The position numbers were made by a program, and so were the translations under genes. From UBA10677 sp045532295 (lineage in GTDB: Bacteria > Bacillota > Clostridia > Christensenellales > Pumilibacteraceae), in contig JAZSFP010000012.1 of assembly GCA_045532295.1 (NCBI GenBank), forward strand, positions 1 through 64,000: 64,000 nucleotides of DNA, given 5' to 3'. Below are positions 59,828 through 64,000 of the stretch, piece by piece; within the stretch, counting starts at the first letter, position 1; each line of letters opens with the position of its first letter. The notes beneath the pieces were generated by a model. It did no database searches, was not told the DNA's origin, and saw only the letters and a list, made by a program, of their open reading frames with translations.

Positions 59828-59908
59828 CTAAACTCGCCTTGAAAAAGAAAATACCACGCCCATACGACTTAAAACCGTTCTATCAAAGTGCATAATAATA
59901 GCGCGCAT
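59828..59908 (-). CDS. leader peptide of the uraA-upp attenuator (26 residues)
   Basis: ATG 59908 with GGAGGG in good position; sequence begins MRAIIMHFDRTVLSRMG and ends FSFSRRV with TAG at 59830-59828. The stop codon touches the 5' arm of the terminator hairpin. Shortly before, the RNA has the U-rich tract UAUUUUCUUUUUC (59852-59840). This is the layout of the enteric pyrBI leader: low UTP lets RNA polymerase pause at U's, the ribosome catches up and blocks the hairpin, so the operon is expressed when pyrimidines are scarce. Confidence 0.75.
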   Translation of the reverse strand: MRAIIMHFDRTVLSRMGVVFSFSRRV

Positions 59909-59935
59909 AGTTTCCCTCCGTTTCTTTCTCGTTCC

Positions 59936-59964
59936 ATTATAGCACACAAAAACTTTCGTGGCAA
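59936..59964 (-). promoter_or_regulatory. uraA-upp promoter
   Basis: Minus strand TTGCCA (59964-59959), 17-base spacer, TATAAT (59941-59936) with extended TGC. Confidence 0.85.
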
Positions 59965-60030
59965 CTGTTTTCCTCCTTTTTTCGACAAAAATTTTACACC
60001 TTTCTCTCTTTCTCGTCATATACAGACTTT

Positions 60031-61095
60031 ATGAAGATATCCGTTTACGCAATTTGCAAAAATGAAAGCGCGTTCGTAAGCGCTTGGGTTCGTTCAATGA
60101 GTGAGGCTGACGAAATCGTAGTTCTCGACACGGGTTCAACCGACGATAGCGTTGACCTTCTCCGCTCGCTTGGAGTAAAAGTAGAACGACGACTTATTAA
60201 CCCTTGGCGGTTCGATATCGCAAGAAATATTTCCCTTTCTCTCGTCTCGCCCGATACCGATATTTGCGTTTGCACCGACCTTGACGAAGTTTTTGAAGAG
60301 GGTTGGAGGGGAAAACTTGAAAACGCTTGGCTTAAAGGCGTTACGCAAGCGCGCTATAATTATATATGGTCACACGAGGGGAAAGGAGTGCAGTTCTACG
60401 GCGAGAAAATCCACGCTTACGGCTGTTTCGAGTGGATAAAGCCCGTTCACGAAGTGCTTAAGTTTACGGGCAAGGGCAAGCAAAAGCAAGTTATTGCGCC
60501 CGTTACTCTTCATCACTACCCGGATTACACCAAGCCTCGCTCTTCGTATTTGCCGTTACTTGAACTTGCAGTAAAGGAAGACCCTAACGACGACCGCTCT
60601 ACGCATTATCTTGGTAGAGAATATATGTTCTACGCTCAGTATCAAAAAGCGATTGATACTCTACTTTCTCATCTTTCTATGCCGACTGCTACTTGGAAAG
60701 ACGAACGCTCCGCCTCCCTCCGCTACATAGGTAGGTGCTATCAAGCAATGAATAATTATCAAGACGCAGAGCGGTATTTTGCTTTTTCCGTTATGGAAAC
60801 GCCCTATCTTCGCGAGGGATATATTGAGTACGCTCGACTTCTTTTTGCGCAAAATTCCTATAACGGTTGCGTTTTTTTGTTACAAAAAGCGCTTGAAATA
60901 ACCCAGCGTTCACTCACTTATATTTCCGAGCCTTTCGCTTGGGGAGAAGAGCCTTACGACCTTCTCGCGCTCTCGTATTACGCGCTTGGCGATTACCAAA
61001 ACGCGCTCAAAGCGGGCGAGAGGGCAGTAACTATCAACCCTACTTCTCGTCTTATTCAAAACCTCGAATTTTATAAATCTAAGGCAAAGGAATAG
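60031..61095 (+). CDS. GT2 glycosyltransferase with TPR repeats
   Basis: A 354-residue protein: N-terminal family 2 glycosyltransferase (about 1-180; ISVYAICKNESAFVSAWV, VLDTGSTDDSV and the metal site DLDEVF near 83-88), then three or four TPR repeats (about 185-350). Similar proteins are common in Clostridia; substrate unknown. The ATG has no Shine-Dalgarno; TATACA ends 6 bases before it, but the -35 is weak (TTTACA with a 20-base spacer), so a leaderless message is only possible. Confidence 0.88.
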   Translation: MKISVYAICKNESAFVSAWVRSMSEADEIVVLDTGSTDDSVDLLRSLGVKVERRLINPWRFDIARNISLSLVSPDTDICVCTDLDEVFEEGWRGKLENAWLKGVTQARYNYIWSHEGKGVQFYGEKIHAYGCFEWIKPVHEVLKFTGKGKQKQVIAPVTLHHYPDYTKPRSSYLPLLELAVKEDPNDDRSTHYLGREYMFYAQYQKAIDTLLSHLSMPTATWKDERSASLRYIGRCYQAMNNYQDAERYFAFSVMETPYLREGYIEYARLLFAQNSYNGCVFLLQKALEITQRSLTYISEPFAWGEEPYDLLALSYYALGDYQNALKAGERAVTINPTSRLIQNLEFYKSKAKE

Positions 61096-61152
61096 CCTAC
61101 CGCTCTTTTTTAACCTCGAACGAGAAAATTTTTTACGACGGCGTTAAAACAG

Positions 61153-61182
61153 TTGACAAGAGCGCGCGAAAAGGTGTATTAT
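61153..61182 (+). promoter_or_regulatory. promoter of the T-box/trpB2 transcript
   Basis: TTGACA (61153-61158), 18-base spacer, TATTAT (61177-61182). Confidence 0.8.
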
Positions 61183-61189
61183 GTACTAA

Positions 61190-61440
61190 ACCGATGAGGT
61201 AAAGTAGTAACCGTTTTGGTTTATGCGCGCAGAGAGAACTCGGGTGGTGTAAGAGTTTGGCAAGGAAACGGCGAATGGATTACTGAGGGCGATGGCGAAA
61301 AAGCGTTTTAGTAGTCGTCGACGGGTATTCCCGTTACAGAAGAACGGCGTGTTTGCGCCGATAGAGGTTAGTTTTCTAACGAATTTGGGTGGCAACACGG
61401 CAAGTATCGTCCCAAGGTACTGTCCGTGATTTTTTTATTT
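61190..61440 (+). ncRNA. tryptophan T-box riboswitch
   Basis: The conserved T-box core TTGGGTGGCAACACGG lies at 61385-61400, giving the discriminator-pairing bulge TGGC; its C fits the G73 of tRNA-Trp. Stem I carries AGAGAGAACTCGGGTGG, and a TGG triplet (61276-61278) is placed where the specifier codon is expected. The antiterminator and the terminator (CACGGCAAGTA with TACTGTCCGTG) exclude each other. Uncharged tRNA-Trp should therefore switch on trpB2. Confidence 0.88.
61396..61437 (+). terminator. T-box terminator
   Basis: CACGGCAAGTA (61396-61406) pairs with TACTGTCCGTG (61419-61429) with a short internal mismatch, followed by A and seven T. Confidence 0.85.
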
Positions 61441-61456
61441 ATTTAGGAGGTTTACT

Positions 61457-62836
61457 ATGAACAAGAAAATTCCAACCAAGATTTATTTAACCGAAGACGA
61501 GATGCCTAAATACTGGTACAACCTTCGCGCCGATATGCTTTCTCAGCCCGACCCTTATCTTAATCCCAACACTCTTGAGCCTTGCACTGAGGAAGAACTC
61601 AAGAAAGTTTTCTGCGACGAGGCGGTTAGTCAAGAACTTAACTACACCGACCGTTATATTCAAATTCCCGAGGAAATTCGCGACTTCTATACGATGTACC
61701 GTCCCTCGCCCTTAACGAGAGCGTACTTCTTAGAAAAAGTGCTTGATACCCCTGCCGAAATTTACTATAAGTTCGAGGGCAACAACACGAGTGGTAGCCA
61801 TAAACTTAATTCTGCCGTAGCGCAGGCTTACTACGCGAAGAAAGAGGGTCTTACCTCGCTTACCACCGAGACGGGCGCAGGTCAATGGGGAACGGCGCTT
61901 TCAATGGCTTGCTCGTTCTTTGGGCTTGACCTTAACGTTTATATGGTTAAAGTTTCCAGCGAGCAAAAGCCTTTCCGTCGCGCAGTTATGAACACTTACG
62001 GCGCTACCGTTACTCCCTCGCCCTCCAACACTACCGAGGCAGGAAGAAAAATTTTGGAAAAGTATCCCAACACGGGTGGCTCGCTTGGTTGCGCTATTAG
62101 TGAGGCGGTCGAGGTTGCGCTCAGCAAAGAAAACTGCCGTTACGCGCTCGGCTCAGTGCTTAACCACGTTCTTCTTCATCAGTCCATAATCGGTATGGAA
62201 ACGAAAATCGCGCTCGAAAAGTTCGACATTAAACCCGATATTATTATAGGTTGCGCGGGCGGTGGTTCTAACCTTGGCGGTCTTATCGCGCCCTTTATGG
62301 GCGATAAAATCCAAGGCAAAAACGATATTCGTTTTATTGCCGTTGAACCCTCGTCCTGTCCTTCGCTTACGAGAGGTAAGTACGTTTACGACTACGGCGA
62401 TACGGGTAAAATGACTCCGCTTATGCGTATGTACACTCTCGGCAGTGGCTTTATGCCTGCGGCAAACCACTCGGGCGGTCTTCGTTATCACGGTATGAAC
62501 CCTATCGTTTCTAAACTTTATCACGACGGCTATATGGAGGCGCGCTCCGTTGAGCAAACCGCCGTTTTCGAGGCTGCAGTTAAGTTCGCGCGTTGCGAGG
62601 GTACTCTCCCCGCTCCCGAAAGTTCACACGCTATCAAAGTCGCTATCGACGAAGCGCTCAAGTGCAAGGAAACGGGCGAGAAAAAGGTTATCGTGTTCGG
62701 CTTGACGGGTACGGGCTACTTCGATATGACCGCTTACCAAGCCTTCTTAAACGGACAAATGAGCGACTATATCCCCACCGACGAAGACCTCCAAAAAGGT
62801 TTCGACACCATTATCGATATTCCCCAAAACAGATAG
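61457..62836 (+). CDS. trpB: TrpB2-type tryptophan synthase beta chain
   Basis: A 459-residue PLP enzyme of the long TrpB2 subgroup (classical TrpB is about 400). PLP Lys116 in NTSGSHKLNSA, ETGAGQWGTALS, and the phosphate-binding CAGGGSNLGG. TrpB2 makes tryptophan from indole and serine, and usually lacks a TrpA partner; none is here. The Trp T-box in front supports a tryptophan role. AGGAGG before the ATG. Confidence 0.93.
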   Translation: MNKKIPTKIYLTEDEMPKYWYNLRADMLSQPDPYLNPNTLEPCTEEELKKVFCDEAVSQELNYTDRYIQIPEEIRDFYTMYRPSPLTRAYFLEKVLDTPAEIYYKFEGNNTSGSHKLNSAVAQAYYAKKEGLTSLTTETGAGQWGTALSMACSFFGLDLNVYMVKVSSEQKPFRRAVMNTYGATVTPSPSNTTEAGRKILEKYPNTGGSLGCAISEAVEVALSKENCRYALGSVLNHVLLHQSIIGMETKIALEKFDIKPDIIIGCAGGGSNLGGLIAPFMGDKIQGKNDIRFIAVEPSSCPSLTRGKYVYDYGDTGKMTPLMRMYTLGSGFMPAANHSGGLRYHGMNPIVSKLYHDGYMEARSVEQTAVFEAAVKFARCEGTLPAPESSHAIKVAIDEALKCKETGEKKVIVFGLTGTGYFDMTAYQAFLNGQMSDYIPTDEDLQKGFDTIIDIPQNR

Positions 62837-62880
62837 AAATTCGGCTTTTAGTCGCTAAAAAGTTAATACGGTATAAAAAA

Positions 62881-62910
62881 TCCGCGTCCTTTATGGACAC
62901 GGACTTTTTT
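62881..62910 (+). terminator. terminator after trpB2
   Basis: TCCGCGTCC (62881-62889) pairs with GGACACGGA (62895-62903) with one mismatch, followed by CTTTTTT. Confidence 0.85.
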
Positions 62911-62926
62911 ATTTGGTTTCGTTAAT

Positions 62927-64000
62927 TTATTTCGTAACTTTCGTAAGAGCGCTCGTTTGAAGGTTTACTTTGTAAAGATGCGAATCACAGCCCACTCCAC
63001 CAAGAGTGTAGTTGATGAAGTATAGGTCGTTGCCTATTTTGGAAAGTTCAGTGGGGTAATAACTCGTTCCGTCTACTTTTCTTGCTAATACTTGAGTTAC
63101 GGTCGTACTGCCTACTGCCACTTTGAAAATTCCTGCAATTTTTTCAGAGGCGGTATCAGAATAGAAGTAAACGTATCCGTCGGCAATAAGAATATCAACG
63201 GGGTCTTGCTCAACTATTCTTGCATATCCGCTACCGTCAATATTCATTTTGCACAAGTGTTTAGTAGCGTTCAAAAAGCCCGAAAGTTCTCTAAAATAAA
63301 TAACGCCGTTATCAATCTCAAAATTACCTACCGTCTTATCGTCGTATACTACCGTCGCCTCGTCTTTTACGTAGTCGGTCGTGGGCATTTTGTAAAGTTT
63401 TCCACCGTCCTCAAAATATAAATAGCCCTCGTACGCTCTCAAATTATTAACGCCTTTGCTATAAAGCATAATATCTTCGCCGTCTGCGTTAATTTCGCGA
63501 ATAGCCGTTCTTGCGCCACTTGCATTTTGCTCAACGTAGAATACTCTGTCGTTTACAAAAGCAATATCTACGCAGTCAAAAGTCGACACTTTTTCGGGCT
63601 CTCCGCCAAGTCTAAGATTGATGCGGTATAAATCGTTATTTACGAGCACGCTTACCATATTATAGTACAAATAATCGCCTACGATAGCAAAGTCGGTTAC
63701 CTTGTTTGCAGTAATCTTCGTGAACTTATCAGTCGTAGGATTGTATCTAAATAAGCATTTTTCTTTATGAAGGTCCATAAAGTACAACGCGCCGTTGTAA
63801 ACGCCCGTTTTTGAGCCTGTGGAAAACACCGATCTTTCTGGCGCTACGAACCCGTCTAAAACTTCTACGGTTTCGTTCGTAGTCAAATCGTGCAAAATCA
63901 ACATTTGGTCGCTTACGCGGTAATACGCAATTTCATCGTCGCCCGTCTTGATTAATGACGAGAAGGTATTTTCGCCAACGAGTTTAGTTCCCTTTCCGTT
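62927..64000 (-). CDS. DUF5050-like beta-propeller protein (5' end beyond window)
   Basis: The frame stays open to the window end, 32 codons past the internal ATG at 63904, so this is a partial gene of which 357 residues are visible. It consists of repeated blades with patterns such as GDYLYYNM, NDRVFYVEQ, EGYLYFEDGGKLYKM, DGYVYFYSD and NDLYFINY alternating with ..LYKINL-type strands, as in DUF5050 propellers, which are often secreted or surface-attached. A signal peptide would lie outside the window. Function unknown. Confidence 0.8.
   Translation of the reverse strand, partial: NGKGTKLVGENTFSSLIKTGDDEIAYYRVSDQMLILHDLTTNETVEVLDGFVAPERSVFSTGSKTGVYNGALYFMDLHKEKCLFRYNPTTDKFTKITANKVTDFAIVGDYLYYNMVSVLVNNDLYRINLRLGGEPEKVSTFDCVDIAFVNDRVFYVEQNASGARTAIREINADGEDIMLYSKGVNNLRAYEGYLYFEDGGKLYKMPTTDYVKDEATVVYDDKTVGNFEIDNGVIYFRELSGFLNATKHLCKMNIDGSGYARIVEQDPVDILIADGYVYFYSDTASEKIAGIFKVAVGSTTVTQVLARKVDGTSYYPTELSKIGNDLYFINYTLGGVGCDSHLYKVNLQTSALTKVTK

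Noticed and set aside
59754..59935. PyrR-binding attenuator for uraA-upp
   Set aside because: I found no stem-loop matching the conserved PyrR-binding loop; the leader-peptide mechanism explains the layout better.
59909..60019. Upstream extension of the uraA leader reading frame (63 codons in total)
   Set aside because: It runs through the promoter and has no ribosome binding site; only the last 26 codons are preceded by GGAGGG and are downstream of the predicted RNA start.

Overview
The window looks like a chromosomal segment of an anaerobic, probably spore-forming Bacillota (class Clostridia, possibly from a gut-type metagenome). The grounds are a SpoIIE phosphatase, rubrerythrin, an ECF vitamin transporter, a tryptophan T-box, near-consensus sigma-A promoters (TTGACA-17-TATAAT, often with an extended TG at -10), AAGGAGG ribosome binding sites and moderate GC. 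No rRNA, tRNA, IS element, phage or CRISPR array was seen. Genes that usually sit together at oriC are present but scattered: parA (4.9 kb), the rpmH-rnpA-yidD-yidC-jag block (15-18 kb), mnmG (33 kb) and recF (42 kb). dnaA, dnaN, parB, mnmE and rsmG are not in the window.

Layout. 0-5 kb: end of an unknown gene, a zinc-depleted MDR dehydrogenase, and the ecfA1-ecfA2-ecfT-truA operon. 4.9-6.7 kb: parA, rubrerythrin, a DUF1292 protein. 7-9.4 kb: an amino-acid ABC transporter whose binding protein is circularly permuted. 9.6-11.7 kb: a predicted Mn2+ (yybP-ykoY type) riboswitch in front of an OadB-like sodium pump subunit and a small OadG-like protein, then an unknown gene. 11.8-14.5 kb: a GH127 glycosidase with a divergent AraC regulator. 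14.5-18 kb: DUF2726 protein, jag, yidC, yidD, rnpA, rpmH. 18-25 kb: TtcA-like enzyme, Sel1-repeat protein, membrane XRE regulator, and an acyltransferase-GT8-GT8-acyltransferase cassette. 25-31 kb: acidic membrane protein, spoIIE, a two-component system. 31-42 kb: a Cys-cluster/TPR protein, XRE regulators, mnmG with a polyamine transporter operon, divIC-like and Ppx/GppA genes. 41.9-42.1 kb: an orphan small RNA. 42-56.6 kb: a tightly packed 13-gene exopolysaccharide operon ending in recF. 56.8-64 kb: unknown membrane protein, uraA-upp under a predicted translation-coupled attenuator, a GT2-TPR protein, a Trp T-box with a lone trpB2, and the end of a DUF5050-like protein.

Most interesting system. 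The exopolysaccharide operon carries a phosphonate pathway. A three-domain fusion (NTP transferase, HxGH cytidylyltransferase, PEP mutase) is followed by a phosphonoacetaldehyde-reductase-like Fe alcohol dehydrogenase and phosphonopyruvate decarboxylase, next to a LicD-type transferase, a flippase, a polymerase and several glycosyltransferases. Together they can be read as making, activating and attaching 2-hydroxyethylphosphonate (or a relative) to a surface glycan.

Other strong signals: a pyrBI-like leader peptide/attenuator on uraA-upp, a circularly permuted solute-binding protein, a Mn2+ riboswitch on a Na+-decarboxylase-type membrane pair, a promoter- and terminator-bounded small RNA with an anti-Shine-Dalgarno motif, several apparently leaderless mRNAs, and two XRE loci whose operator palindrome fills the spacer of the divergent promoter. 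All functions are inferred from sequence reading alone; no searches were run.
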